A stretch of DNA of 64,000 nt from Pseudomonas hamedanensis. Its GTDB lineage: Bacteria > Pseudomonadota > Gammaproteobacteria > Pseudomonadales > Pseudomonadaceae. The number at the start of each line of letters is the position of its first letter. Within the stretch, counting starts at the first letter, position 1. The stretch is from the NCBI RefSeq assembly GCF_014268595.2, contig NZ_CP077091.1, forward strand, positions 1,324,501-1,388,500. Reading direction: 5' to 3'. The notes under the pieces are model-generated. The model saw only the letters and a program-made list of their open reading frames with translations, was not told where the DNA came from and did no database searches. Position numbers and translations under genes: made by a program. Positions 33,879 to 43,461 of this stretch are shown here, piece after piece.

Positions 33879-34892
33879 ATGCTGCTGCCCCGCGTTGTCA
33901 CCCTGATTACCGGCCTGGGCCTGAGCGCCCTGGCTCAAGCGGCGCCAACCGACTATCCACTGACGATAGAAAACTGCGGCAGCCCCCTCACTTTCCAGCA
34001 GGCGCCCACCCGCACGGTGACCATCGGTCAGGCCGGCACGGAAATGCTCTATGCCTTGGGTCTGGGCGACAAAGTCGTCGGCACGTCGCTGTGGTTCAAC
34101 GATGTGCTTGCGGAATACAAACCGCAGAACGACAAAATCGAGCGCCTGGCCGATAACGAACCGAGTTTCGAAGCGGTGATCGGCAAGCGCCCGCAACTGG
34201 TCGCCGTGGAGCTGGAATGGATGGTCGGTCCGCAAGGCGCGGTGGGCACCCGCGAGCAGTTTCACGAATTGAAGATTCCGACCTATTTGTTGCCCTCCGA
34301 CTGCGAGGCCAAGGACAACCTCGTCGGTTCCGACGGCACGCGGCTGGCGCCGTTTCGCATCGACAGCATTTATAAAGGCGTGAGCCAACTGGCGGCGATC
34401 TTCGACGTGCAGGCACGCGGCGCACAGCTCAATGATCAGCTCAAGGCCAGCCTCGCCCAGTCGATTGCCACCGCCAAACGCACGCAGCGCAAAGACCTCA
34501 GCGCACTGGTGTGGTTCTCCAGCGCTGAGATGGACATTGAGCCGTTCGTGGCCGGGCACAAAGGCGTTCCCGATTTCATGCTCAGCACTTTAGGCGTGCG
34601 CAATGTCGTCGAGTCGGATGAAGAATGGCCGACCGTCGGCTGGGAAACCCTCGCCAAGGCCAACCCGACGTTCCTGGTCATCGCGCGCATGGATCGTCGG
34701 CGCTTCCCGGCTGACGACTATCAGAAAAAACTCGCCTTCCTGCGCAGCGATCCCGTGACGCGCAACATGGACGCGGTCAAACACAACCGCATCATCATCC
34801 TCGACGCCATGGCGATGCAGGCCAGCCTGCGCACCTTCGCGGGTCTCGAACAACTGGCCACGGCCATCAGCGGCTTCGATCTTTCGCAATGA
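33879..34892 (+). CDS. ABC transporter substrate-binding protein, cobalamin-type (BtuF-like)
   Basis: A 337-residue periplasmic protein. ATG 33879 was chosen for TTGGAG upstream and because a signal peptide begins there (MLLPRVVTLITGLGLSALAQ, then AAP). The body is the FecB/BtuF clamshell fold: QAGTEMLYALGLGDKVVGTS, RPQLVAVELEW, AKANPTFLVIAR. The upstream cobalamin riboswitch argues that the ligand is cobalamin or a precursor corrinoid rather than an iron chelate. It overlaps the permease gene by four bases. Confidence 0.83.
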   Translation: MLLPRVVTLITGLGLSALAQAAPTDYPLTIENCGSPLTFQQAPTRTVTIGQAGTEMLYALGLGDKVVGTSLWFNDVLAEYKPQNDKIERLADNEPSFEAVIGKRPQLVAVELEWMVGPQGAVGTREQFHELKIPTYLLPSDCEAKDNLVGSDGTRLAPFRIDSIYKGVSQLAAIFDVQARGAQLNDQLKASLAQSIATAKRTQRKDLSALVWFSSAEMDIEPFVAGHKGVPDFMLSTLGVRNVVESDEEWPTVGWETLAKANPTFLVIARMDRRRFPADDYQKKLAFLRSDPVTRNMDAVKHNRIIILDAMAMQASLRTFAGLEQLATAISGFDLSQ

Positions 34893-35905
34893 GCAGACGC
34901 CTGATCCGTTTATTGCTGGTCCTGCTGGTGCTTTCGCTGGCCTTGGTCGGCGGCGTGGCGATTGGCGAAACCGCAATCGAGCCGAGCGTGGTGCTACAGG
35001 TGCTGGCAAACAAGCTGTGGGCCGCCGGGTATGTGCTTGATCCGATCGACGAAGGCATCGTCTGGAATTACCGCCTGACCCGCGTATTGGTGGCGGCGGC
35101 CTGTGGTGCCGGCCTGGCGACATGCGGAGTGATCCTGCAATCGCTGTTGCGCAATCCGCTGGCCGACCCGTATTTGCTGGGCATCTCGGCCGGGGCTTCG
35201 ACTGGCGCAGTGATGGTCGCCCTGCTCGGCGTCGGCGCCGGTGTGATTTCGCTGTCGGCCGGGGCATTTGCCGGGGCGGTCACTGCGTTCGTGCTGGTGA
35301 TTGTACTGGCCCGGATCAGCGGTTCGGCCAGCGGCACCGGGCCAATCATTCTCGCGGGCATTGCCGGCTCGCAATTGTTCAACGCCCTCACGGCCTTTCT
35401 GATCACCCGCTCGGCCAGTTCCGAACAGGCGCGCGGGATCATGTTCTGGCTGCTCGGCAATCTCGGCGGCGTGCGTTGGCCTTCGGTGTGGCTGGCGGTG
35501 CCGGTGGCCCTGCTCGGGCTGGTGGTCTGCCTGTGGCATCGGCGCGCGCTCGACGCGTTTACCTTCGGCGCGGACTCGGCGGCGTCCCTCGGCATCCCGG
35601 TGCGCCGCGTGCAGATTTTGCTGATCGGCTGCGCCGCGCTGGTGACGGCGGTGATGGTGTCGATTGTCGGCTCGATCGGCTTTGTCGGCTTGGTGATTCC
35701 CCACGCCGCACGGCTGCTGCTCGGCACCGGGCATGCTCGGCTGCTGCCGGCCAGCGCTTTGGGTGGCGCGGTGTTTCTGATCGCCGCTGATGTGCTGTCG
35801 CGCACCCTGATCAAGGGTCAGGTGATTCCGGTGGGCGTCATCACTGCACTGGTCGGCGCACCGGTATTCGCCCTGATTCTGGTGGGCCGGAGAGCCGCAC
35901 GATGA
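34889..35905 (+). CDS. FecCD-family ABC permease (BtuC-like)
   Basis: A 338-residue inner-membrane permease with about 10 helices. NPLADPYLLGISAGASTGA and GFVGLVIPHAARLLLGTGHARLLPAS (split at the P) are the hallmark FecCD loops, the latter contacting the ATPase. Overlapping starts and stops with both neighbours (ATGA) show a single operon under the riboswitch. Confidence 0.88.
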   Translation: MSRRLIRLLLVLLVLSLALVGGVAIGETAIEPSVVLQVLANKLWAAGYVLDPIDEGIVWNYRLTRVLVAAACGAGLATCGVILQSLLRNPLADPYLLGISAGASTGAVMVALLGVGAGVISLSAGAFAGAVTAFVLVIVLARISGSASGTGPIILAGIAGSQLFNALTAFLITRSASSEQARGIMFWLLGNLGGVRWPSVWLAVPVALLGLVVCLWHRRALDAFTFGADSAASLGIPVRRVQILLIGCAALVTAVMVSIVGSIGFVGLVIPHAARLLLGTGHARLLPASALGGAVFLIAADVLSRTLIKGQVIPVGVITALVGAPVFALILVGRRAAR

Positions 35906-36666
35906 ACAACGTTCTGAGCTGTGCCGGGCTGGCATTCAACGTGCGCGGTGCGCAATTGCTTGACGGCATCAGTCTGGACGTCCAGCGCGGCGAGACGCTG
36001 GGCATTGTCGGGCCGAACGGCTCGGGTAAATCGACGTTGCTCAAATTGCTCGCCGGCCTGCGCGAACCGAGCGCGGGCCAGGTGCAGCTTGCCGGTCAGG
36101 TACTCGGCAGAATGTCACGGCGCAGCATTGCGCAAACACTCGCCGTGGTTGAACAACAGGCCGACACCGACGATGGCATTCGCGTGTTCGACGCCGTCGC
36201 GCTGGGGCGCACACCCTGGTTGTCGGCGCTGCAACCCTGGTCGGACGCCGACGAGAGCATCGTCCAACAAGCCTTGGTCGACGTCGACGCCGTGCACCTG
36301 CGCAACCGCCTCTGGCGCAGCCTCTCCGGCGGTGAACGGCAACGCGTGCACATCGCTCGGGCGCTGGCGCAGCGACCACAGATTCTGCTGCTCGACGAGC
36401 CGGCCAACCACCTCGACATTCAGCATCAGTTGAGCATTCTGCAAGTGGTGCGCGCACTGCCGGTGACTACGTTGATCGCTCTGCACGACCTCAATCAGGC
36501 GCTCAAATGCGATCGCCTGGCAGTGCTGGAGCGCGGGCGTCTGGTCGCGCTTGGCGAGCCGCTGCAAGTGCTGACGCCAGAGCGTTTACAGACGACTTTC
36601 GGGGTCAGGGCGCACTATCTGACGGACCCGTTCGACGGCGCGCAGATTCTACGCTTTCATTCGTGA
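35902..36666 (+). CDS. ABC transporter ATP-binding protein (BtuD/FecE-like)
   Basis: A 254-residue ATPase: Walker A GPNGSGKST, signature LSGGERQRVHIARAL, Walker B ILLLDEPANHLD, H-loop ALHDLNQAL. It completes the riboswitch-controlled importer. No TonB receptor for B12 is encoded next to it, so outer-membrane uptake must rely on a receptor elsewhere. Confidence 0.9.
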   Translation: MNNVLSCAGLAFNVRGAQLLDGISLDVQRGETLGIVGPNGSGKSTLLKLLAGLREPSAGQVQLAGQVLGRMSRRSIAQTLAVVEQQADTDDGIRVFDAVALGRTPWLSALQPWSDADESIVQQALVDVDAVHLRNRLWRSLSGGERQRVHIARALAQRPQILLLDEPANHLDIQHQLSILQVVRALPVTTLIALHDLNQALKCDRLAVLERGRLVALGEPLQVLTPERLQTTFGVRAHYLTDPFDGAQILRFHS

Positions 36667-36745
36667 CCGATTGCCGGGTCTCAAAGACCTGCTCCCACCA
36701 TCAGGTTTTGCGGCTGTCCTGAAGCCCGAGTACGCCCCGAGCCCC

Positions 36746-37102
36746 TGTGGGAGTGGGCTTGCTCACGAAGGCGGCGGGTCAGGTAATTCATCTGTGGCTG
36801 GCACTCCGCTTTCACGAGCAGGCTCACTCCTACATTGGGTTTTTTGGGTTGTCGCGAATCTGAGTGCCACCGCAAATCCTGTAGGAGTGAGCCTGCTCGC
36901 GAAGGCGGCGGGCCAGTTAATTCATCTGTGGCTGGCACTCCGCTTTCGCGAGCAAGCCCGCTCCCACACTGGGTTTTGTGGGTTGTCGCGAATCTGAGTG
37001 CCACCGCAAATCCTGTAGGAGTGAGCCTGCTCGCGAAGGCGGCGGGCCAGTTAATTCGTCTGCGGCTGACACTCCGCTTTCGCGAGCAAGCCCGCTCCCA
37101 CA
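36746..37102. repeat. Tandem array of three REP doublets with conserved linkers
   Basis: Doublets at 36746-36834, 36880-36968 and 37014-37102 have a 134-bp period. The linkers between them are nearly identical (GGGTT...TTGTCGCGAATCTGAGTG, then CCACCGCAAATCCTG). The same linker, inverted, is found in the 44105-44617 array. The 636-bp gap 36667-37302 otherwise holds only the promoter of the CBS gene. Confidence 0.9.
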
Positions 37103-37302
37103 CTGGGTTTTGTGGGTTTCCTGAGATTTGGCTACGCACCGGAAATCGGATGATGTGTTGACGTAAGTTTTGTCTGATCGCGGCTCGGGTCTTGGCAGCG
37201 TCTATGGATTTTTTGAGTTGCGAGCGATGGCTTCCCGGCCTATGTTGCTTGCGAGATGTTTGCCTGCGCATGAAGCGCTATGACTCACCGAAGGAAACCG
37301 AA

Positions 37303-38679
37303 ATGTCAAAAGATTCCCGCCCTGCCGTGCTTGGGCTGATCGGCAATACACCGCTGGTGCGCGTGACCCGTTTCGATACCGGACCGTGCACACTGTTTCT
37401 CAAACTCGAATCGCAAAACCCGGGCGGCTCGATCAAGGACCGTATCGGTCTGGCGATGATCGACGCTGCGGAACGTGACGGTCGCCTGCAACCCGGTGGC
37501 ACCATTGTCGAAGCCACGGCCGGTAACACCGGCCTGGGTCTGGCGTTGGTCGGACGCGCCAAAGGCTACCGCGTGGTGCTGGTGGTACCGGACAAGATGT
37601 CGACCGAGAAAGTCCTGCACTTGAAAGCCATGGGCGCCGAGGTGCACATCACCCGCTCCGACGTCGGCAAGGGCCATCCCGAGTATTACCAGGACGTCGC
37701 CGCCCGGCTGGCGAAAGACATTCCCGGCGCGTTTTTTGCCGACCAGTTCAACAACCCGGCCAACCCGCTGGCGCATGAATGCAGCACCGCGCCGGAAATC
37801 TGGGCGCAGACCGAACACGACCTGGACGCCATCGTCGTCGGTGTCGGTTCGGCCGGTACGCTGACCGGGCTGAGCCGTTTCTTCAAGCGCGTGCAACCGA
37901 ATCTGGAAATGGTGCTGGCCGATCCGGTCGGTTCGGTAATGGCGCAATACAGCCGCGACGGCACGCTGCCCACCCCCGGTTCATGGGCCGTCGAAGGCAT
38001 TGGCGAAGACTTCATTCCGTCGATCACCGACCTTTCCAGCGTGCGCCACGCCTACTCGATCAGCGATGCAGAAAGCTTCGACCACGCCCGCCAGTTGCTC
38101 AAGGCCGAGGGCATTCTCGGCGGTTCATCGACCGGCACCCTGTTCGCCGCTGCGCTGCGTTATTGCCGTGAGCAGACTGAGCCGAAACGCGTGGTCAGTT
38201 TTGTCTGTGACACCGGCACGCGTTATCTGTCCAAGGTCTACAACGACCAGTGGATGACCGATCAGGGGCTGTTGCAGCGCAAGGGTTACGGCGACCTGCG
38301 GGACCTGATCGCCCGGCGTTTCGAGGACGGCCGCGTGATCAGCGTCGGTCCCGACGACACCCTGCTGACGGCGTTCCAGCGCATGCGTCTGGCGGACGTC
38401 TCGCAGTTACCGGTGTTGGTGGAAGGCAAGCAACTGGTCGGCGTGATCGATGAGTCGGACATTCTGCTGGGCGTGCACGAGGACGCCGCCCGCTTCAGTC
38501 AGTCGGTGTCCAGCGTGATGACCGACAAACTGCAAACCCTCGCCCCCGGCGCCACGCTGGCCGAGCTGGAAGCGGTGCTCAGCCGTGGCCTCGTCGCCAT
38601 CATCGCCGACGCCGCAGGCTTCCATGGCCTGATCACCCGCACCGACATGCTCAATCAATTACGGAGATCCCTTGCATGA
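37303..38679 (+). CDS. Cystathionine beta-synthase (PLP domain plus CBS pair)
   Basis: A 458-residue protein. PLP-binding Lys45 sits in NPGGSIKDRIG, with the substrate loop EATAGNTGLGLAL, the phosphate loop GVGSAGTLTG and GGSSTGTLFAAAL. The C-terminal ~120 residues form a CBS-domain pair (DTLLTAFQRMRLADVSQLPV; LITRTDMLN). ATG 37303 follows AAGGA. It condenses homocysteine with serine to cystathionine and is translationally coupled to the cystathionine gamma-lyase-like gene, giving reverse transsulfuration from methionine to cysteine. Confidence 0.88.
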   Translation: MSKDSRPAVLGLIGNTPLVRVTRFDTGPCTLFLKLESQNPGGSIKDRIGLAMIDAAERDGRLQPGGTIVEATAGNTGLGLALVGRAKGYRVVLVVPDKMSTEKVLHLKAMGAEVHITRSDVGKGHPEYYQDVAARLAKDIPGAFFADQFNNPANPLAHECSTAPEIWAQTEHDLDAIVVGVGSAGTLTGLSRFFKRVQPNLEMVLADPVGSVMAQYSRDGTLPTPGSWAVEGIGEDFIPSITDLSSVRHAYSISDAESFDHARQLLKAEGILGGSSTGTLFAAALRYCREQTEPKRVVSFVCDTGTRYLSKVYNDQWMTDQGLLQRKGYGDLRDLIARRFEDGRVISVGPDDTLLTAFQRMRLADVSQLPVLVEGKQLVGVIDESDILLGVHEDAARFSQSVSSVMTDKLQTLAPGATLAELEAVLSRGLVAIIADAAGFHGLITRTDMLNQLRRSLA

Positions 38680-39848
38680 GTCAGCACGACGATAAATCCC
38701 AAGGCTTCGCGACCCGGGTGATCCACGCCGGGCAAGTACCTGACCCGACCACCGGCGCGCTGATGCCGCCCATCTACGCCAACTCCACCTACCTGCAAGA
38801 CAGCCCCGGCGTGCACAAGGGCTTCGATTACGGCCGCTCGCACAACCCGACGCGCTTCGCCCTGGAGCGCTGCGTTGCGGATCTCGAAGGTGGCACCCGT
38901 GCGTTCGCGTTTGCATCAGGTCTGGCGGCGATTTCCACGGTGCTGGAATTGCTTGATGCCGGCTCACACATTGTTTCTGGCAATGACTTGTACGGCGGCA
39001 CGTTCCGCCTGTTCGACAAGGTTCGCCAGCGCAGCGCCGGGCATCGTTTCAGCTTCGTCGACCTGACGGATCTGTCGGCGTTCGAAGCCTCGCTGCAGGA
39101 TGACACGCGCATGGTCATGGTCGAGACGCCAACCAACCCGCTGTTGAGCCTGTCGGATCTGGCCGCGATTGCGCGCATCTGCCGCGCTCGCGGGATCATC
39201 TGCGTCGCCGACAACACCTTCGCCAGCCCCTATATCCAGCGACCGCTGGAACTGGGTTTCGACATCGTCCTGCACTCGACCACCAAATACCTCAACGGCC
39301 ACTCCGACGTGATCGGCGGTATTGCTGTGGTCGGGCAGAACGCCGAGCTGGCGGAAAAACTTGGTTTTCTGCAAAACGCCGTCGGCGCAATTTCCGGTCC
39401 GTTCGATGCGTTTCTGACCCTGCGCGGGGTGAAAACCCTGGCGCTGCGCATGGAGCGTCATTGCAGCAATGCGCTGGACCTGGCGCAGTGGCTGGAGCAG
39501 CAACCGCAGGTCAAACGCGTCTACTATCCGGGCCTGACTTCGCATCCGCAGCACGAACTGGCCAAGCGCCAAATGCGCGGTTTCGGCGGGATGATTTCTG
39601 TTGATCTAAACAGCGATCTGGCCGGCGCGCGGCGCTTTCTGGAGAACGTACAGATCTTCGCGCTGGCAGAAAGTCTGGGCGGTGTGGAAAGCCTGATCGA
39701 GCATCCGGCGATCATGACTCACGCGACGATTCCCGCCGAAACCCGCGCGAAGCTGGGGATTGGCGATGGGCTGGTGCGGTTGTCGGTCGGGGTTGAGCAT
39801 GTTGAGGATCTGCGGGAAGATTTGGCGCAGGCTTTGGCTAAGATGTGA
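38676..39848 (+). CDS. Cystathionine gamma-lyase/gamma-synthase family PLP enzyme
   Basis: A 390-residue Cys/Met-metabolism enzyme. PLP Lys204 lies in HSTTKYLNGHSDVIGG. Other motifs are YGRSHNPTRFALERCVADLE, SGLAAISTVLELL, and ETPTNPLLSLSDLAAIA. In this pairing with a cystathionine beta-synthase the lyase reaction (cystathionine to cysteine, 2-oxobutyrate and ammonia) is the likelier role, but gamma-synthase or homocysteine lyase activity cannot be excluded by eye. The start overlaps the CBS stop. Confidence 0.87.
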   Translation: MSQHDDKSQGFATRVIHAGQVPDPTTGALMPPIYANSTYLQDSPGVHKGFDYGRSHNPTRFALERCVADLEGGTRAFAFASGLAAISTVLELLDAGSHIVSGNDLYGGTFRLFDKVRQRSAGHRFSFVDLTDLSAFEASLQDDTRMVMVETPTNPLLSLSDLAAIARICRARGIICVADNTFASPYIQRPLELGFDIVLHSTTKYLNGHSDVIGGIAVVGQNAELAEKLGFLQNAVGAISGPFDAFLTLRGVKTLALRMERHCSNALDLAQWLEQQPQVKRVYYPGLTSHPQHELAKRQMRGFGGMISVDLNSDLAGARRFLENVQIFALAESLGGVESLIEHPAIMTHATIPAETRAKLGIGDGLVRLSVGVEHVEDLREDLAQALAKM

Positions 39849-39869
39849 TTCTTTGAAGGGGGCTGCATC

Positions 39870-39903
39870 GCAGCCCAACGGGGATAAATCCCCTCGCCAC
39901 AGC
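39870..39903. repeat. Half copy of palindromic repeat family A
   Basis: GCAGCCCAACGGGGATAAAT followed by CCCCTCGCCACAG matches the right arm of the 1378-1530 copy; no left arm is seen. The rest of 39849-40103 is AT-richer than its surroundings with no convincing gene. Confidence 0.65.
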
Positions 39904-40103
39904 CCCCCCCGTGGCCTTTCGATCTCTGGTTTTTATTGGCATACAAGGCTTTTTTAAAATGGCATCAAGTCTGCCGATTGAGGAGTTCCGTGCTGTTGCG
40001 CAAACTCGACAACACAAGTTTCGAAATATTCGCCCGCCTCGCTTCGCCCCTTGGTGTCAAACACTATATGAAATATCACGCGCGCTTGCTAATTACACAT
40101 GGA

Positions 40104-41377
40104 ATGAAAATGGATCATTATAAAAACCTAATCAAATCGATTATAGGTTTGCTTTTTTTTTCTTAATTCGGTCACTGCATGGGCAGTGCTTTCACCGGAG
40201 CAGCAGGCAGCCAAGGAACGCGGCATTTCACTCTATAAACAAGAAAAAAATGCAGAGCGTGAATTGCGCATTGCCGCTGAGGCCGGCGATGCAGAAGCAC
40301 AATTTTATTTAGCGCAACAACTTCGCCAACTGGAGCTTAATAAAGCGCTAGACTCGAAAGAATCTGTAAAGTGGTTCGTGGCCTCTGCTAATCAAGGCAA
40401 TTTACTCTCCCTCTATCAGTTGTCTCACAACGTCAAGCTGTGTGTTGTTGCTTCAGTTTGTCCGAAAGGGGAAAAAAGTTGGGATGAATGGCATCAAGAG
40501 TTTAAAAAGACGCTAATGGAGAAATTCGCCTCAAATGATCTGCAACAACTGGGTGAACTAAATGATTGGGTGGCCGAGTCGGATGTTGTAGGAGAGTGGT
40601 TTCATCTACAGGATGAGCTTCGTTATGCAAAAAACCACAGGATAGAAGATACGCGTGAATGGCTGGTTAATTCTGCTAATCAAGGAAGTTTTAACTCCCT
40701 GCTTCGTCTGGCTCTAGATGACGGAGATAAATTATGCGCCATCGTTGAGGATTGCCCAAAGGGAGATAAAACTCAGCGCGAATGGAAATTAGAGTTTGAG
40801 AAGATTGCACGAGAAAAAATTGCTTCCGGTGACATGGAAGCTGCATATTTATTATACGTAGGCAATTCCGACTTTAATATGTTGATTACATCAGCAGAGG
40901 GAGGCTACCCATTCGCACAATATCAGCTTGCCGAGAGTTATTCAGCTGGTGATGGTTTTTTTTGGTGGTTTGGGCAGCGCCGCAAGGAAATCAACAAGTG
41001 GTATAAGCGAGCGGCTGAAAATGGCTACCCAAGAGCAATGATTGCCTATGCAGCCTCTATTTATGAAGATAACGGAGATCTATCAATTTCCCGGTATTGG
41101 CTAGAGAAATCTGCGAAGGTGGGTGACAGCAATGGCATCGGTTTGCTTGCTCGAGAGTATGCAAGTAATCCAAATTACTATGGCTTTCCATTTGATATGG
41201 TGAAGGCTTATGGCCTTACGTTGTTTTTAGCAGGCCTGAATAAATGATGAATCTGATAAAGAGTATGATCGGGAAAGATTAGAAAACTACTCTAAAAAAA
41301 TGTCACCCGAACAAATCGAGCAAGGCAAAGCCTTTGCCGAAAAATGGAAGATCACTTACCCGATTGAAGGCGTTTAA
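40104..41377 (+). pseudogene. Sel1-repeat protein gene, apparently frameshifted twice
   Basis: The long central frame (40186-41247, 353 residues from a GTG without a ribosome site) encodes Sel1-like repeats: AGDAEAQFYLAQQL, GGYPFAQYQLAESYSAGDG, ENGYPRAMIAYAASIYEDNG. Just upstream, a different frame starting at ATG 40104/40110 behind GGA encodes MDHYKNLIKSIIGLLFF. Skipping one T of a T9 run (40153-40161) joins it to LNSVTAWAVLSPEQQ, a perfect signal peptide. After the stop at 41245, skipping one A continues NDESDKEYDRERLENYSKKM to GV-stop at 41377. GC is clearly lower than around it, suggesting transfer. Sequencing indels are the alternative explanation. Confidence 0.7.
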
Positions 41378-41480
41378 TCTCAGCGGCCAGCGGGACCGGA
41401 AACAGATGTCAAGCTTCGTGCTTCAAGTCGCTGAGGCCATCGTTGCAATGGTCGCATGCTGCTGGGTCGTGGAGAAAACC

Positions 41481-41667
41481 ATGAAATACAAGTTGTTGTC
41501 AGGCGTGCTTCTTGCGGTAGCGGCCAGTGTTGTGGTGCCGAATGTCTTGGCCGCGCAACCGCAGGCGTTGGCTTCGGATGGGGCTGATCATGTTGGTGCC
41601 TGGGGCGGTGGCTGCCGATGGCGCTGATGACCGGCAGCTATCCGACCAGTTCAACAGCGCACAATAA
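41481..41667 (+). pseudogene. Small exported protein gene, probably frameshifted
   Basis: ATG 41481 follows GGAG with good spacing and opens a signal peptide (MKYKLLSGVLLAVAASVVVP, then NVLA). The frame gives ASDGADHVGAWGGGCRWR and stops at 41627. Skipping one G of the GGGG at 41602 restores VAADGADDRQLSDQFNSAQ to a stop at 41667. The repeated ASDGAD/AADGAD motif is typical of short Pseudomonas secreted proteins, which argues that the second frame is the true ending. Function unknown. Confidence 0.5.
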
Positions 41668-41717
41668 TCGCCGCGAAATAACGGGCGAGCTCCTGACCCG
41701 CCCGTTTACATCCGCCT

Positions 41718-43346
41718 CTACAGCGTCTCTTCGACCGCCCGGCCTTGTCGATCACGCAGGGCGCGCAACGTGGCGCGTAACTCGGCCGGTCGCACCGGTT
41801 TTGACAGGATCGAAATCTGGCGGTCGTGCAAGGCCGCCTGGATTTTTTCAATGTCGTGACCGGTGATGATCATCGCCGGCACCGCCCAACCCCGCTGCCT
41901 GCGCACGTCATCGATGCATTCAATACCGGTGGCGTGGGTGCCAAGATCATAGTCGGCGACGATGATGTCGCAATCCGTCACCAGGTCCTGCGCCGACCAT
42001 TCAGCCTGAACCACGCAGCCCCAGCGCTCCAGCAAGGCCGAAGTCGCCAGCAGTACGTTGTGATCGTCCTCCACCAGACACACCTTCAGCCCGGTCAGCA
42101 AACCGACCTGACGCGCTTCCTCACGGTTGACCGTGGACGCCGCCGCCAGCGCGATCGGCAAGCCATACAGAGTGACCGCCGTACCTCTGCCAAGCCGCGA
42201 GCGCAAGGCAACTTGCACCCCGATCAACGCTCCGAGGCGCTTGACGATCGACAGACCCAGCCCCACACCTTCGACGTCTTTGTCGCGCACTTGGCGCACC
42301 CGATAAAACTCCTCGAACACTTGCCCCAAATGCTCTTCGGCGATGCCGTTGCCACGGTCATAAACCACGATGGCGAGGCCTGCGCCACGCCGGCGCACAC
42401 CAATCAGCACCGGACGCTGCGCGCCGTATTTGAAGCAGTTGGACAGTACGTTCTGCACCATGGTCGCCAGCAGTGCCGGATCGGTTCGCACCCAATACTG
42501 GCAAGGGCGCAAGCGCAGTTCCACGCCGGCCCAACGCGCCGCTTCGGCGTTTTGCCGGATCAGTTCCGCCAGCCATTCGCCGAGGTTGACGCTCTGCAAT
42601 TTCGGCAGGATCCGTCCGTTGTCGAGGGTGTACAGATCGAGGATCGAACGAAACAGCTGCGAGACATTTAGCAGTGAACGGTCGATATTATCGACCAGCC
42701 GCCGTTCCTCATCGCCCAGCCGTGATTCGCGCAGACACGCGGTAAACAAGCCGATGGAGTGGATCGGCTGGCGCAGGTCATGGCTGGCCTGGGCGAGGAA
42801 GCGCGACTTCTCCAGATTGGCCGCCACCGCTTCTTCCGACGCCTTGCGCGTGCGTTCGAGCAACAAGTGCGCATAAAACGGAATCACCGTGCTGGTGATC
42901 AACAGCATCAACACCATGAACGGTTGCGCCTGCCAGTATGGCGTCAGGCGATAAACCACCAGCAGCGCCAGCAAAGCCAGTCCCGTGGCAATCGCAAGAT
43001 AACGCGAGCCGTAGCGCATGCCATTGCCGAGGTTGACCCAGACCATTACCGCGTACAGCGGCAGCGCCGCCTCGCCGCCGATCACCAGACCAAAACAGGT
43101 GCCAGTGTAATCATGGACCATGGCGAAAATCCGCCGCGCCGGGTAGTGCCCCGGCCAGCGCGCAATGGCCTGGCGGAACACGATCGAGGCCAGCAGGAAC
43201 AGGCCGATGTAGGTAATGACCGGCAGGTAGGTATCGAGGCGATGGCCCGGCAGAAACACCAATATGACCATGTAGACCACCGCGATAGCGGCGATGATGA
43301 TGCGCAGATTGGCCTGGTCGAGTTCGGTATTTTTCTCGAACTTCAT
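41718..43346 (-). CDS. Hybrid sensor histidine kinase with C-terminal receiver
   Basis: A 542-residue protein. There are about six N-terminal helices in two groups (residues 15-60 and 85-160) with almost no periplasmic domain, so it senses something in or near the membrane. The dimerisation helix carries His189 in QASHDLRQPIHSIGLF. ATPase boxes follow: NVLSNCFKYG, DRGNGIAEEHL and GVGLGLSIVKRLG. A receiver domain (about 420-535) has EDDHNVL, VADYDLG (phospho-acceptor Asp) and LSKPVRP. It is divergent from a LuxR-type response regulator gene, its likely partner. Confidence 0.9.
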   Translation of the reverse strand: MKFEKNTELDQANLRIIIAAIAVVYMVILVFLPGHRLDTYLPVITYIGLFLLASIVFRQAIARWPGHYPARRIFAMVHDYTGTCFGLVIGGEAALPLYAVMVWVNLGNGMRYGSRYLAIATGLALLALLVVYRLTPYWQAQPFMVLMLLITSTVIPFYAHLLLERTRKASEEAVAANLEKSRFLAQASHDLRQPIHSIGLFTACLRESRLGDEERRLVDNIDRSLLNVSQLFRSILDLYTLDNGRILPKLQSVNLGEWLAELIRQNAEAARWAGVELRLRPCQYWVRTDPALLATMVQNVLSNCFKYGAQRPVLIGVRRRGAGLAIVVYDRGNGIAEEHLGQVFEEFYRVRQVRDKDVEGVGLGLSIVKRLGALIGVQVALRSRLGRGTAVTLYGLPIALAAASTVNREEARQVGLLTGLKVCLVEDDHNVLLATSALLERWGCVVQAEWSAQDLVTDCDIIVADYDLGTHATGIECIDDVRRQRGWAVPAMIITGHDIEKIQAALHDRQISILSKPVRPAELRATLRALRDRQGRAVEETL

Positions 43347-43461
43347 GGTAAACGTCCTTTTTTACAGCGATCGTCAATTTCAGAAGCAGCCTACAGGCAA
43401 CCTTGGCGCCCGGTGCTATGGTGCAGCCTTGAATAACGCCTGACCCAGGGAGGGTCACGCC

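Noticed and set aside
36681..37271. 196-codon minus-strand open frame across the REP array
   Set aside because: Its translation is internally repeated because it reads through three REP doublets; such frames recur wherever these repeats occur.
39911..40103. Possible small gene before the Sel1 gene
   Set aside because: Two overlapping frames are open by chance, neither has a ribosome site, and the translations look like no known protein; the second frame was only useful for locating the signal peptide of the Sel1 gene.
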